Source: Warburgia ugandensis (Eukaryota > Streptophyta > Magnoliopsida > Canellales > Canellaceae). Taken from it: a stretch of 64,000 nucleotides of DNA. Positions 23,834-42,569 of this stretch are shown here, in pieces. Position numbers and translations under genes: made by a program. Below the pieces are notes generated by a model. The model was not told the origin of the DNA. It did not search any database and was given only the letters and a program-made list of their open reading frames with translations. Position 1 is the stretch's first letter. Each line of letters opens with the position of its first letter. The stretch covers positions 23,738,414 through 23,802,413 of the forward strand of contig CP141134.1 in NCBI GenBank assembly GCA_035236585.1, in the 5' to 3' direction.

Positions 23834-26800
23834 TTGTTTTCCGCATACGTCATATTACTGAAAAGTATTTCTCTCTAACTATATAATAAATAGATCCAAA
23901 GCAAGATTAAGATAATAATTTTGAGTTTGAGTACTTGTGGAGTAATGCATAGCAATGCATGAGAAAGAGGGAATTTTCAAAATGCCCAATTTCCGAAAAA
24001 GCAAAAGTGGCTGCAAGTGAAATTGAGTTATTGGGGAATTTTTTGGTGTTTCTTTTTAATTTTAGAGAGCCTTTCCTGCAGAATTCTTTTGGAAAACCCG
24101 GAGAAAGTAGATATATGTGGGAGATGCCAGACCGTATAATGCGGCGCATTTTGGCACCCTGATGCATGGAACACAACATCGCTGTAGCAAAAAAGACCCC
24201 ACTTTTGCACCATGGGCCTCACCTTCGGTTGGTCAGTACTTGTCCTCGTGAATCAGGGAGTTATTTACGTACACTCAATTGGGTTATAGTGCTAGCCGCA
24301 TTGGGGCCTTGAACAATCAGTACTTGTCCTTATGCAACTTTTTATCACTAACGTGACTAATGTGAAGTAAGTTCACGGTGATAATAACATGAGCAATGCA
24401 TTGTACGTTTTGAGCTAACTTATCTACAGAGCTATATCTACATTGTCAAATAGAACAACAGATACAGGAGCTTATATAATCAATCGTCCTGTGGACGGAC
24501 AATCATGTGCCTGAGAAGTAGGATATTAGGTTTTTCATTGTGTATGAATCGATTAACTTGTGTTTGACATGCCAAGAACATTAAATTAATCATGCTTAAT
24601 GTTTCTTAAAAAAATTATTTCATGCTTGTTTTCCAAATAATGCGACTGGTGGAATTTCAAAGGTTCTGGCCGTTAACGTGAGGAGACGACAAGATGTTTT
24701 TTTTCTTTTTTCTTCTCTTTAAAGTTTTTTCAGTTTAGGCTGTTGCCAGAAGTTCATCATAAAATACCAAAAACGCCTTAAAGCCGAATGATGTTTCCAT
24801 TCTTTCGATAGCCGAAACAACTTGATGGATAATTTACCTTCTTTTGGTCACTCATAGGCTATATTAAGGATGATTACATAGTTTCACGTATTAGGAGATT
24901 CATGATGGATGCTCATGTTTTCCATGAAGAAATATGAACAAGCTGGAAATACACGTAGAGCGTACTTATTGATCAGTAATTGGCATTTCACAGCCATTGA
25001 CATACTAGACCTAGGTAAGGATATGCTAACACTTGACTTTTAGAACTACGATTGTAACTATTGATTTGCATGACGTTGCTATGGGTTCGATCTACAATAA
25101 AATCCTCGCCGGTTGGACCACTCAAGCTTGTCTGTTGAGGTCTGGTTCGTGGATCATGGATGTAGAGTTTAGTTGCTGTTTCAACTTCTTCCCAACCCAT
25201 GTGAAAGCCAGAAATTAAGGGCCACAGTTCTCATATGGACTTGAATTATGTTGCATGGGCTATTTATACTATGATCCACCAGAAATGGTTTAGATCATTA
25301 AAGAAGTAGGCTTCACTGTTAATTGTTCTGAGCGATAGTGGTCCACAGGAGAATGCACGTCCATCGTTTCAGAATTCTTTATGTAATTAATGCTTTTAAT
25401 AATCCCTTCTTAAAATAAATGTCAGTTCCTTGCGGTGGTAGTCATTGGTTCGAGGTGCTCATGTGTGTGTCTATATATATATACAGATATATTAGCAATT
25501 TAATTAGAATCATCAACAGAGAGGAACGCTTGAATGATCACCTAGAAGATGGGGCCTTGCAGATAAATGGTCACGGTTTAGATTGAAGCAATACTCCTAG
25601 CTCTAGAAAATTTTGAGAGGTAGGCCTGGTAATTGATCTGTATAGTTTATACGACTGTTGAGGGCAAGTTTTTCAATTCCGGCGAAGCCGGTCCCCGGTT
25701 CTTGCATCCGCCTCTCACATGCAACGTAGAGAGAAAAACGGGGAAGAAATCGGCGCAAAGACAAACCCAGTATTCAACGGAACCGAACATAAATGGTCTC
25801 ATTTGGAAATGCATGCATTATAATTTTAGGTGACCTCATTGCACTTCTACATTCTTATTCTGTTGGGAGACTTTGATTTGGAAGTCAATTCATCAAGCAA
25901 CCATGTGAGAGCAGGACTTTTTTAATCACAAACTATATCCATAATTTTCATTACTTGGGAGCTTGATACATTTCATCTGTTGATCTACTTGGCTGACTTG
26001 TGGAAGAGGTTGCTCGATCCGAATTAACATTGTTATTTGTTCTAGAAAGCATCATGACACACGGCAAGCCCCGTGTCCTCTATTCACTAATGCATCTATT
26101 GCTCGATTGCTTATATTAGAAAATATCCAGAGTGAAAACATAATTATATATCTAAGAGCCTTCTAGCAAATTCTAACATCAAAACCCATGTGATGGAGCT
26201 AGTCCTCTTAAGGACAGGATGTGGTTAGTAAATATCCAGTGCCCCCGACCGCCTAAAATGCCGGATTTTAGTTGATTATGATAGGATTGTAATTATTAAT
26301 TTGGATATATAAGTTGTTTGACGTAAATCTAAGCTGTCTATAATCACCTTCAAAAATGAATTTCTCAAACAGTGTGAACCTACACTTTATTATTGTTTAT
26401 TGTTATTATTATTATTATTATTATTAACCTAATTAATTTTCTCTAAAATTTTGAATCCATGTCTTTGTACCCATGAAAGTTGCCATTCATGTTATCGGGC
26501 CACAAGGCTGTGTTCATGAATGCACGTCCCTTGTTTTAGGGTTTTTGTTGGTGAGGTGACGTAGGATGTTAGCCTGGCCTTCATATTCAGTGGAGGAAAC
26601 TATGGATGATATGTATGGTAGAAATCTCATCGTAGGCTTTCTCAAAAGAACATCGCCCATGAATCTTGGATGGAAATGAGGCCTGGGCTAACTGGTGGGC
26701 CATTATGGCAGACATCGAATAGGATAGTTGAGTAACAAGGTGCCCCGGAGTATAGAAATACAAACAATGTCAATTCTAGTAAATTTTTAATTAGTATTTA

Positions 26801-28002
26801 CCTTATCCTGAGCGTTTGCTCGTCTTTGAGACCGAAATCTGCCTATGTTTAGGGAAATAGATAATTTATATTTGTATTTCTAGAGGTATTGTTCTGGTCG
26901 TCGAAAGTTTCAAGCTCAATCAGGTGGCATGGAATTGGATTTATTGTCTGAAAGTTACAAAGTATTTATGGTTTACCTCATGTGTTTCCAATAGGATCGT
27001 GTGCAATACATGGCCCAATTACTGGTCCCACAATGGTGTCAGGCGTAAAAGTCAAGCAATAAATGGGAACACAGGTAATTTTATGGAAAGAACTACATCG
27101 ACGCCAGAATGGCCGTTGCTGCGGCAGGACTGCAAACAGTAGGGCCTCCTCATTGAATAGCAAAGCCCAGCAGTACCTTCCACTTGTAGTTCTGGCAGCT
27201 GCGTGCTTTTCATCATCCCCTAGCAGGTTTCAAATGATAGATTTTTGTTCTACTGCACTACAACAAGAAATACATATATGGCTAGCTCTCTAACAGGCTT
27301 ATCTTGTATCAACAGTATTTTAAAGTAGTCATCCCATTTGCAGAGGGGATGGATCGGAACTTCCAAACTATGTCCGGTCTTATATGCAAATAATATTTGG
27401 TACAGTTATACCAACCTTTATATAACTTGAATTAGTAGCTTCCTAAGAGTCCTGTATTTCTCATTCGGAAAGATATCTAATTTTGCAATATCCAAACCAA
27501 AGAGACCTAATTGCATGCCGATCTTTCACCTCCTTCGTGCTTTTACTGTTTGCAAAGTTAGTTCCAGCATTGTTAGTCTAAACAACAAATGCGTCACTAA
27601 AGACATAATAAGTAAATATTCATATTCAATGCGGACGGATAAGTTAAGACGAAGCTAAGTCGTATTAGGACGGAGCTCAGACAGGCAGTTAATGCACCGG
27701 GGTCTTAACCAAATATTAGTGCAAACCAACCTAATTTGTTAAGCTAGCTGCTTTCTTGTGGAAGAAGTTGCAGAAAATCTGAGCTGCAGCAGAATTCAAT
27801 GTGTTTATAACTAACAGTTTTGACTTGAGAAGGAAAGCTTAGTTCTTTCTTGTGCACCAAGAACACCTCTGAAATCTGAACCGAATTCAACTAACATATT
27901 ATATAATTTCCCTGGATGACTTTTTGAGTCTCCATAGTGATTATCTTATAATTACTTGAGGGAAAAGAGGAAATAAAGGGAATTGACACGAAGACTTCTA
28001 GC
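23834..28002. other. intergenic, mostly unassigned sequence
   Basis: Upstream of the polygalacturonase gene. Contains a (TTA)n tract at 26403-26426. Exon-like islands occur near 26995-27150, but no frame or domain I recognise. A CACTACAACAAGAA motif at 27256 resembles a CACTA terminus, but no partner end was found. Confidence 0.5.
26403..26426. repeat. (TTA)n microsatellite
   Basis: A perfect TTA trinucleotide tract of about eight units. Confidence 0.95.
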
Positions 28003-28146
28003 CAAAAGGTATGCGAAGTGAGGATCACAAAGGTCTATAGTATGCAGCCTTACTTTGCATTTTTGCAAGAGGCTGTTTCCACGCTCTGAACCCGTGACCT
28101 CAAGGTCACATGACGATAACTTTTACCTTTGCTCCAAGACTCCCCT
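28003..28146 (-). mobile_element. Au-type SINE, tRNA-derived, 3' end diverged
   Basis: The minus strand from 28146 reads GGGGAGTCTTGGAGCAAAGG, then ATGTGACC and GGTCACGGGTTC. These are the head, A-box region and B box of plant Au SINEs. It continues with GGAAACAGCCTCTTGC and AAGGCTGCATAC-ATAGACC. The last part of the canonical unit is shortened or diverged. Au SINEs are short, non-coding, tRNA-derived elements moved by LINE machinery. It is not a functional tRNA gene. Confidence 0.85.
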
Positions 28147-29668
28147 ACATGCGGACTTCTAACTATTAGAATGAATCACCGTTCAACATGTAAGAATCAA
28201 TCTCCAGGATAATCAAGTTAGCATATCTCTTGCATGTTAACAGGTGAGATTGTCAACTGAATTGGGCCTTAGTTTTAACGGTAATAGTTGTTAGATAGTG
28301 CACTTAACCAACTGGGCCAAGCCCCAATTGAGTAGAATTCAGTTTGGAGGTAAAGGTTTATATTATTTAAGATGGAAATTTTTATTAATGAAGCGATTCA
28401 GCTAATCGCTAAAAGTGATGAAGATTTATTGTCCCGTTGAAACTCTGCCATTGGTTTGTCTTACCTCAGGTGGCTGTTCGCCGTGAAAATATGGAAGCTG
28501 GCACAAATGCGAAAATTTTCGCAGGAATCTTGCATGCTTAGATTGTATTGAAAACTCATACCTCATCTACACTGAAAACTGAACTTTGAATCAAGCGGTG
28601 TTATTGGCATTTGCAGGCTCAAAAGGCAAGGGAAACGTTATTGGTACCCAACTGGCAGGTGATCCTGAACCTCAATAGGCCCAGTAGATGTAGGTTTTTT
28701 ATGAGACGAGGGATATTAGGCATTGATGACACATGCCTAATGGCCGAAATGTAATTTATTAGCCAAGTTAAGGAAAACCCTGATCTAGCCCATTGGGCCC
28801 ATAGTCAAGATAGGGATTTTACCATCTTAAATGGTCTAAAGAACATGTGGTCATAACAAAGCCAAACAAGGGGATGCACCGGTACATATATAGATCATGT
28901 GCATTTTTTCCCTTTGGCTGAAGTACAAGCGAGCCCCACAGCAAAGTCGAGGATTGTAGCGCCATTTGAATATCTTAACAAGCCACCATATCTGCTAGGT
29001 CCTGATCCACAGCAATCTGCTTCAAAATTTGAGCTTGTTGGACCCTATAGGTGGAGGAGACCACTTTGGCTTGGGTTTATTTTTTCTAAGATGAATAGAT
29101 ATTATGGATTTCCATTTCTCTTTAGTATAGTCTTGGAAGTATTTTGTGATGGAGGCCCATTTTGCTATTGTTCTAGAATGGAGTCAGCCATTGCTTCATC
29201 TGATATCTTTCTTCCTTTCAAACATCTTACATTCCTTTCTATTTATTGAACCTATGTAGCAGATACGAAGAAGAGATTTTAAAGAACTTGTGCTCTACTT
29301 TTCAATTTCATACCAAGACATTCATTGTAGTTCTCTTCCATCAAATTTGCAATGCAATAAGAAGATGTTGAACTTCCTACGAATTGTATACTAGATTATG
29401 GCCGCAAATTGTTATTGGAGCATCATGTGCTTTCTTAACTCCTTATTATTGAGGTAGAGATAACACCATGATGGGTGATGCTTTTCTCTTGCTTGAAGTT
29501 TATCAAATGCAGTGATTGTGTTGAGAAGCATTTTTTTAAGAGAACAAAAATTTGAAAGATGCTGTGAATACTAGATAATCTTTATAGGCTGCCATTCTTG
29601 ATTTCTGGGTGATAAAGATTGTATGCTAAACTTACTATTAAGCTACCATATGTTGTTGGCATGTATAC
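28147..29668. other. unassigned sequence before CACTA copy C
   Basis: Contains short exon-like stretches near 28470-28530 and 28615-28665, bounded by plausible AG and GT, and an open stretch of 116 codons at 28899-29249 with no recognisable domain. They may be a gene remnant, but nothing here identifies one. Confidence 0.4.
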
Positions 29669-29679
29669 TGCTAAAATTT

Positions 29680-30300
29680 GTGTTTTTTAAGACAACAAAA
29701 AGAAGATAGTTTTCATCCAACTATCTTAGTAAAATGAAATTCTAAGATGGTTACAAAAAATTATCTTAAAAAATCCCATTTAATAAGACCATCTTTTGAA
29801 AATCATCTTAAAAAGTCATGGGAGGGTGTTTAAAATTTTGAAGTTTTTTGCAGGAAAGGACTTAAGAAGATAATTAGAAAAAATATCTTAAAATGCCAGT
29901 TTAGGAAGATAGTTAAAAAAAAAAAATTGTCTTAAAAAATCTTGCTTAAGAAGAGGTTAGAGAAAACATCTTAAAAAATCCTTATTTAAGAAGACGGTTG
30001 TGGAAAATCATCTTTAAAAATCCTAATTAATAAGACAGTATTAGCAAATGTCTTAAAAAATATGGATTAAGAAGATAGCTTGGTAAAGTGTCTTAAAAAT
30101 CATGATTAAGATGACAATTTTTTAAAACTATCTTTAAAAAATTGTCATTAAGAAGATGGTTTAGAAAATTGTGTTAAAAAATATAAAGTTAACAAGACAG
30201 TTCTTAAAAAATGTAGAGTTAAGAAAAAGGTTAGCTAAACAGTCTTAAAAAATTATATTTTTTAATATAGTTTTTCTAAAACTGTCTTTAAAAACATACT
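29680..30300. repeat. CACTA copy C, 5' subterminal array
   Basis: More than ten units of the type 'aagaagatggtt...aaaa-cttaaaaa' are spaced about 45-60 bp. The core differs from copy A: 'aagac/aagat' replaces 'taggac'. Confidence 0.7.
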
Positions 30301-31139
30301 TATAAAACATGATCTCCCTTTTTTCTTTATTGTCAAAATTCGTTGACTATCTTCATCTAGCATTATTAGAATATACAGCTCGAAGCTCATCTAGGTGCAT
30401 TTTTTGCTCTGGCTAACTTCAACTAAAACACCAATATCAGATTGAATTTATATACGCTTTCTCTTCGAACTTGTACTTTCTTTGTTGATATCTTGGGTAA
30501 GTCTTTCTTGTTTATCTCATATTTTATTTACATGATTGTAGTTAGAAAATTCTTTTCCTACTAAAGTTTTCCCTTCCTATGCATGATTCTTTCATGTTTA
30601 CATTGATCTTTTTGTCCCAACTGAGTGTTGAAAAATCTCTATGCATGCATATAAGTTTTTTCTAATATTGTCTTCACACACCCAATGTTTACTAAAATGC
30701 CTAACCAGGTTTGTTAATCTTTTCGTGTCTGAAAGTCTTTGTACACATCTAAGCATATTTTTTGGACAAAATGGATAAACATTCTCAAATGACAGTGGTA
30801 AAATCATCAAAAGAATATGAGGACGGAACAAAAAAGTTCATAGAGTTTGTACTTATTGCTAGGGTGATTATAATTGCATGCGTTGTCCATGCTCAAGATA
30901 TTGAAACATAAGAAATGTAACTGTAGGTGAGTTGAAATAACATTTTTGCTTAAATTAAGTTAATAAAAGCTATTGCCCTAGATCTAGCATGGAAAAAAAC
31001 TTCCTCATGGATCCTTAACTTGGGTAGAAAGATGTGGATATGAAGACACTATAAGAAGTATTGTAGATAATATAGTTTTATTAATGTTTTGAGATGCATA
31101 CGATGACTTCTAAGATCACCTAAACAATTCTAGAATAGA

Positions 31140-34260
<3,121 letters not shown>

Positions 34261-34389
34261 AACATTTGATATATGTAATTAAAGGAAGGTTAATTAGGAG
34301 TTATCCCAAAATTTGAATGTGTTCTTTTATTATTTTTATTTATGTATGAGTCATTGTTTAATAACAATTCCTACACACACACAAAAGAC

Positions 34390-34830
34390 TAGTTTTTAAG
34401 ATGGTTAAAAATGTATACACAAGACAGTTACAAAATCGTCTTATACCTGGATGTCTTATAAAATCTAGAAAAATATAAGACGTTAACCAACAATATTATA
34501 TTATTTAAATAAAATAAGGAAGTTTATAAACCATCTTATTTTTCTTAAGATATAAGACAATTTAGTTAACCATCTTATATTTTTTTGAAGTATATAAGAT
34601 GAGTTTGTATTAAACCATATTACATAAATTGTGTTAACTAATTAAATAATATAAGATGTTTTTTTCACAATTGTCTTATTTAATATTAAGATATAAGATA
34701 GTTTTTTGTAAATTGTCTTCTTCTTCTTTTAATAATAGAAGAAGGTTTCTTTAGAACCATCTTATTTTTTACATAGTTAAGGATGATTTATGAAACCATC
34801 TTATTTTATTGGGACTGTTTTTACCTTCCA
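34390..34830. repeat. CACTA subterminal array shared between copies C and B
   Basis: Alternating 'ataagacaattt / aaccatcttat' units. By distance it fits both the array that follows TNP2 (copy C, plus strand) and the 3' terminal array expected left of the copy B spacer (34840-35400), so ownership is undecided. Confidence 0.7.
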
Positions 34831-35529
34831 CTTGTAGTGTTTAAATTCTCCTATTGGTTTCCATTTTTATATTCGTCCTGTAGTTTCTGTCATTCAAAAT
34901 ACATTTAATAGTGACCATCACTAACAAGCATTCAAAGTACATTCAACAATGACCAGTCCTCCTGGAATCTTGCAATAGCACTACACCTTTTCTTTTCTCC
35001 CTAATCTATTATTGGAATCCCCTTCACACAAAAACCATAAAAAACTTCAACATCCACATTTCACGTTCAACATCTTCAATAAAACATACATTCACTTCCA
35101 ACATTCCACATTGACCTTTAAAAATCTAAAGACATGAAAATAAAAAGCAACAAGTTGTACGTTCATGCTTCTTCATACACACCCATATGTTTGGTTTAAG
35201 GCACCAACTTCTCCTTATTGAAATAAAAAAAGCACACACAAACTTTAATCAAATGAAAAAAGGAAGGCATCCATATAAATGAAGTTCTATTTTGTATTTC
35301 ATTGATAAAAATTAACAATGATCAGTGATCTACAAATTAAAAGTCAAAAAGATACTCAGTCTTTTGTATTCTAATGTCTTCTAAATCTAATTGAGAGCAA
35401 CTCTTGCTACCCAAATTGGCCTGTAAGACAACAAATATTAAATTAGTTCATACATTCAATCTTAGAGTTATTTAGAAAATGTAAAAAAGTATAAGAATGG
35501 TGATCGATAAATTGATTGTTTTACCTTTC

Positions 35530-35835
35530 TCAATTGGGAGATCTTATATCCTTTGCAAATGAGGGTTTACATGTATTTGAGAACATAATACCCACACTCC
35601 CAATCAAACTGTTGTTCAAGGTACTACAGTAGATGAAATTAGCAAAGGCATGAGGACTACCACCTATTGCTTGTGCTTTGATGTTAAACTGTATAGTCTC
35701 TTTTGTTCCCTTTGACTTTCTCCTGATTATACGCTCCATTTTTATTGGCCCTCTGCCCTTTCTATTTAGAGTTGTGCTTGGGCTAGATTGTACTTCAAGT
35801 TGTTGATTTTCTTCATGTTTATGTTTCTTATGCAA
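35530..35835 (-). pseudogene. Transposase_24-type fragment, copy B
   Basis: An open frame of 101 residues with a basic N-terminus, then GRGPIKMERIIRRKSKG, QFNIKAQAIGGSPHAFANF and STLNNSLIGSVGIMF. This is the conserved start of the Transposase_24 domain (RGPTKM ... FN-GQPIG ... FxxxxG-L-R). It is the clearest copy of the second CACTA gene here. Upstream the gene dissolves into (GA)n and minisatellite DNA. Downstream, the segment to 35400 shows no clear frame. Confidence 0.65.
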
Positions 35836-36060
35836 GTGAAAACAATATAACTTAGAACAAATGCATCACAAGGATAGAGATAAGGAATCAATCAAAAACA
35901 ACAGCTACTAATAAACTAAGATAGTAAAGAAGTAACTAAAAATCCACAAAAATGGCATATCTACTTTTGGTTTTGAACACAAATAGATCATTGGACAATC
36001 TGAAATGGAGTGTGAACCAAATACAGAGATAGAGAGAGGGAGAGAACCAGAGATAAAGAC

Positions 36061-36665
<605 letters not shown>

Positions 36666-37386
36666 ATAGCAATCTAAAATCAGTTCTAGTAGTGTCATTA
36701 GGACAAAATACTCCTAAAGCCTTAGGAAGGTTTTTTTCCCGTACATTTGGGTTTTAGACTCCTAGATATAGTGAAGATAAAATCAATTTGACATATTCTC
36801 ATACCCAAAGGCTATGTTATGGTTGTTTCATGGCTGATATCTATTTTGTCATAGACAGCTCATACTTAACCTTTAACTCATTTTAAAAAGCATTTAGTTT
36901 CTCTGTCTTTGTTTTCTTTTTCTAAATCAGGAAATTTTTTTTTTTTTTTTCCATCATGCTATTAATTTAGTTTGTTTAGGCTTTCAAAGACTACTAGTCA
37001 TGAAATTAGTTTAACAGAAACTGTATCCTTCTTTTCTTGACCTCATATATTCTATCAACTATTTCTCTTTGCAGCTTGATAAATACAATTCTTGTGAGGA
37101 GGTTCTATAATGCAAGCATCACTTTGATCAACTACTCAAGAGAATTGGTAGTGTTCACAAAAGTTTTGAAGGTAATGAATTGGAAATTCCAATTCTTAGT
37201 TAGGAGAGGTAGAGATGATATGTTTTATGATACATGCTTTCTCGTTGGTCAGGTGAGCTGGAGAGACAGAGACCGATCCTAACCTTGTAAGGAAATATAG
37301 AAATATTTTCTTTTTCAAGAAAACCCTAGGTCTTTCATCTAGCTTAGAGAGAGAGAAGAAGAAGAATAGTAGGCTAGTGTTTGGAT

Positions 37387-37388
<2 letters not shown>

Positions 37389-37462
<74 letters not shown>
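37389..37462. repeat. (GA)n microsatellite followed by a G run
   Basis: About 31 GA units run into an uninterrupted G tract. Confidence 0.95.
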
Positions 37463-37465
<3 letters not shown>

Positions 37466-37841
37466 AAGGTGGTGCAAGAAATTAAAGAGTAGAAATTTTT
37501 TATGTACTTTCACATGCCTCTACCACTATACATTTATTGTGTGGAAATTGAACTAATTTTTCAATCCTTTCACATGCTTCTTCAACATTGAGTGATCAAG
37601 AGAATAGCAAGGAAAAATAAAATAGTCCTAAACAAAATACAAAATTAGGTTTTGATAACTATAGATTGAGAAAGAAATGGGATACTTATGAAAGAGGGTT
37701 CCTATATTTTTCTAGTGAAATTTCAAACACTATACTCATGTTCTCTACTTCTTTCTCTCCCTCTCTCCCTCCATTATTTATTTGAATAAAGTAAGATGGT
37801 TTCCTACAAACAATTTTATATATTTTCATGTATACTATAAA

Positions 37842-37906
37842 CTCTTGTGGTCCATCCCTTCTCCAACCCTGCATACATAAGAGCTTTGTGCACTGGGCTT
37901 CCCTTA
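37842..37906 (+). mobile_element. Au-type SINE, 3' end fragment
   Basis: The plus strand reads CTTGTGGTCCATCCCTTC, GCATACATAAGAGCTTTG and TGCACTGGGCTTCCCTT. This is the 3' third of plant Au SINEs (CTTGTGGTCC-GCCCTTCCCC ... GAGCTTAGTGCACCGGGCTGCCC). The 5' tRNA-like part is absent, consistent with 5' truncation on insertion. It lies at the edge of the internal array of CACTA copy B. Confidence 0.8.
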
Positions 37907-38099
37907 TATAAGACGGTTTATGTAAAAACCATCTTTCACGTATTAAAATATAGGATAGTTTGTCAAAACTCGCACTATGTCCTCTATAGTGAAATTTGGC
38001 AAAGGGGGTCCATTGTGATACCTTATTACCCTAGCCATGACATAAAATCTTCCAAGGCATGAAGATAAATCAAATAATTGGCTTGACACACATGTGTAA

Positions 38100-38690
38100 C
38101 TTAATTAATTATATAACTCCATCAATTACATACATTATATGTTACATGCATTTTAATGTGTCCCATCATATTTGATCAGATCCGAACCAAGTACCCTCGA
38201 CCAGCATCGCACATAGAATCCATCTCATTCTCTCTATTTAGATCAATTAATGGCATTATTGAAGTGATACTAGGGTAATCAATTGTTGTGTCACTTAAGG
38301 AGGTTGATAAAATAGTTGACCATATCCTATCATGTCATTCTTGTACATAAAATACTTGTTTCACTTGAGATGACAAACAAGCTAATCATTTTGATAGCCG
38401 GTCTTATTTAGGTCAACCAATGCAATCTAAGGGCTTCATTTTGATGCTATCTTTATTGTTAAATACAACTGCAGTTCTATAAGTGTAATCCAGTGCCCAT
38501 ATCTTACATATAACCCTATAATAAGTATCATTAGCTACAATTAGGTTGTTGTCCTTTGAACTGGAAAAAGAAAGTAGCATCAACAACTAGACAAGCACTA
38601 CTATTTTGTAGTCATCTTAAGTTATCACAATCTTTTGTATAAAAGTGAGAACCATTGTTGGCATATTCACCATACTTTATTATTTTTGGT
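38100..38690 (-). pseudogene. TNP2 C-terminal part (DUF4216-like), copy B
   Basis: Matches copy A 15440-16070 almost throughout. The minus strand encodes the block from the FHTKD-like segment to the EGAW-like segment. It breaks at 38690, where a solo LTR begins, and resumes at 40881. Confidence 0.7.
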
Positions 38691-39159
38691 TGTTGAGTAT
38701 TCAATTTTAGTCTAAAAACCCCTAAATTTGCATCTAAATAGATCATCTAACCAATCAATTTTGAATTTTTAAATTACATGCGCATTTTAGCTCCAATTGA
38801 TCATATAATCATAGATTTGCAAATTTTAATGGTTAGATTATCATCGAAGCATATCAAATGATTAAAACATGGTTTAAATGATTCTAATTAAGGTTTGCAT
38901 GTTGTAGATCAACCAAGTTAGAAATTAGATAGCTTAGATTGAGCTAATATGTGCTAAATTATCTTCATCCTATAAGTGTATTAAAAGGACACATGGGTCT
39001 CATGATATAAGATGGAGATTCCTAAGGAAATAAGAAAGAAAATCTTATAGATCTTTAGCGTGAGCTATGTGAGAAAAGTTTGAACAGTTGAATATTTGTT
39101 TTCTAAGAAGAAGAAGAGGAAAACACGAAAGAGGAAGGAGGAGGATCTGCACTACAGGG

Positions 39160-39244
<85 letters not shown>

Positions 39245-40880
39245 CCAAAGGAGGAAAAGAACCCTAAACCAAACCCAACTCCCCTCAGTTTTTCATGCAT
39301 CCCTCTCTCTCTCAAGGTCAGGTTTTCTTGTGTTTTCCAATCACAGTTTTCCTATTCAATTTTATTGTCATTCCCTTGTTCCCAGTCACCTACCTCACCT
39401 TGTTTAGCCACAAAGGAGGGGTTCCCTCTCTTTTTCATCCATTATTTCCCTTCTAGCCTCACTCTCACTCTCAACCACATAGTCATCTTCCTCACTGCTT
39501 TATTCCCACTAGATTGTCTCCTTAGCTACAACTATCAATATGGTCACCTATTCCACTATCATTCATAGTCCTTGCATCAACTGAAGAAGAAGGAAGTGAG
39601 GGAGGAGAAGACCAGGGCTGAGAAATCATTGTTCCCCCACTCCTTGCATCATCTATCTCTCTCCCATTCTTTGTTCATCATGGTTATTACATTGTCCTTT
39701 TCCAACCATTCTCTTCTCCCCTCTGCTTCATTCTCACCATTTTTCTCCTTCTCTGGTTTAGGCATCTCTCTTTCTCCTCTTTGGTTTTGCAACTCGATAG
39801 ACACAGGGAGGTTTTCTCCACTATTTATCTACCTGTCCTTTGATCATTTCTTATCTCTCCATCATTCCTAATTTCTCCTTCACTATCTATTCTCCATCAA
39901 TTTGCCCCAATGTCTTTCGTTCTCCATTTCACCCCTTTCTTCATCACAGTTTTCTCCCGCTGTTCATCACCATAAATTTCCTCAGATTCTTACAGTTTTC
40001 TTCCCTATATTGCAATCTTTCAATGTTACAATATAATCCCAATTCGGTTCAACTCTCCTCTCTCTCCCCTATTTTAACCATTCAACTTAACACAGGAAGT
40101 TGTTTGCATTCTTCTTCTTCTTCTTCAATTAAGTTTTTAAAATAGCAAACTAGAAAATTTTCAATTTTAACCATTGAACTCCTATTTTATTTCCAGTCTC
40201 ATCCCTATTTTATCTTTAGCCTATATTGTCCTTTTCCTAGTTAATCCCTGAACTTTGCATTTTAATCCTTGATCAATTTTAGCCTAACCAAACCAATGGT
40301 TAAGACGTATCTAATAGTTTGCTTCAATTCTTGTGTTTATTTCTTTCTAACCTAAAATCCAATTTTAGATTTACATAAAAGTTTAATTCCAAATTGATCC
40401 ATTAACTCTAATCTTAGATCTAAAATTCACACAATCAATCTAAGCCATCCAATCCATACTCTTTGCTATTGACCTACATTATCAATTTTTGAGAATTATT
40501 CACAATCTAACTATTGAATCTACAATCAAGGGCATCAAAGATGGATTGATGAGGGTCAACCGACTTGGATGTCATCATATCTGAAAATTTTCATTGTGTG
40601 ACATAGTGATAAGCTAGGGAAGTTGATTTTAGTTGTTATTTTATTTAATTCTTTGTATTTTGAATTAAGAATTATGTACTTTTCCAGTAAATCAATAGAT
40701 ATGATTTTTTAGTTAATTTTTTTTTTAATTTTTTTAATTTGTATAGGGAAAATTCATCTTTAAGACAATTCAACATCATTTTTAACTCTAATTTTTTAAG
40801 TTGAGTCCCTGTGGTATTGACTCATACTTGCACAAGCTATACTACAATAGCCCTTTTAGTTGTGAAAAAAAAAATCAACA
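38691..40880 (+). repeat. solo LTR, family alpha, with 5-bp target duplication
   Basis: Starts TGTTGA and ends TCAACA (inverted terminal hexamers), flanked by TTGGT at 38686-38690 and 40881-40885. Removing it with one TTGGT rejoins CACTA copy B sequence to match copy A near 16060-16065. It matches the LTR of element F and the other solo LTR at both ends, and has a (CT)n tract at 39163-39241. There is no internal retroelement sequence, so the element was reduced by LTR-LTR recombination. Confidence 0.92.
39163..39241. repeat. (CT)n microsatellite in solo LTR
   Basis: About 39 CT units in the CT-rich middle of the LTR. Confidence 0.95.

Positions 40881-42569
<1,689 letters not shown>

Noticed and set aside
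27256-27272. CACTACAACAAGAA motif as a transposon terminus
   Set aside because: No partner terminus, subterminal array or target duplication was found nearby.
28003-28146. Possible tRNA gene (A and B boxes)
   Set aside because: The sequence continues as an Au-type SINE and lacks a tRNA cloverleaf with acceptor stem.
28899-29249. 116-codon open frame as a gene
   Set aside because: No domain, no start context or neighbours to support it. Left as unassigned.
29680-30300. Regularly spaced short repeats resembling a CRISPR array
   Set aside because: Units are inverted and degenerate, spacers are not uniform, the DNA is from a plant, and the same units occur at CACTA ends.
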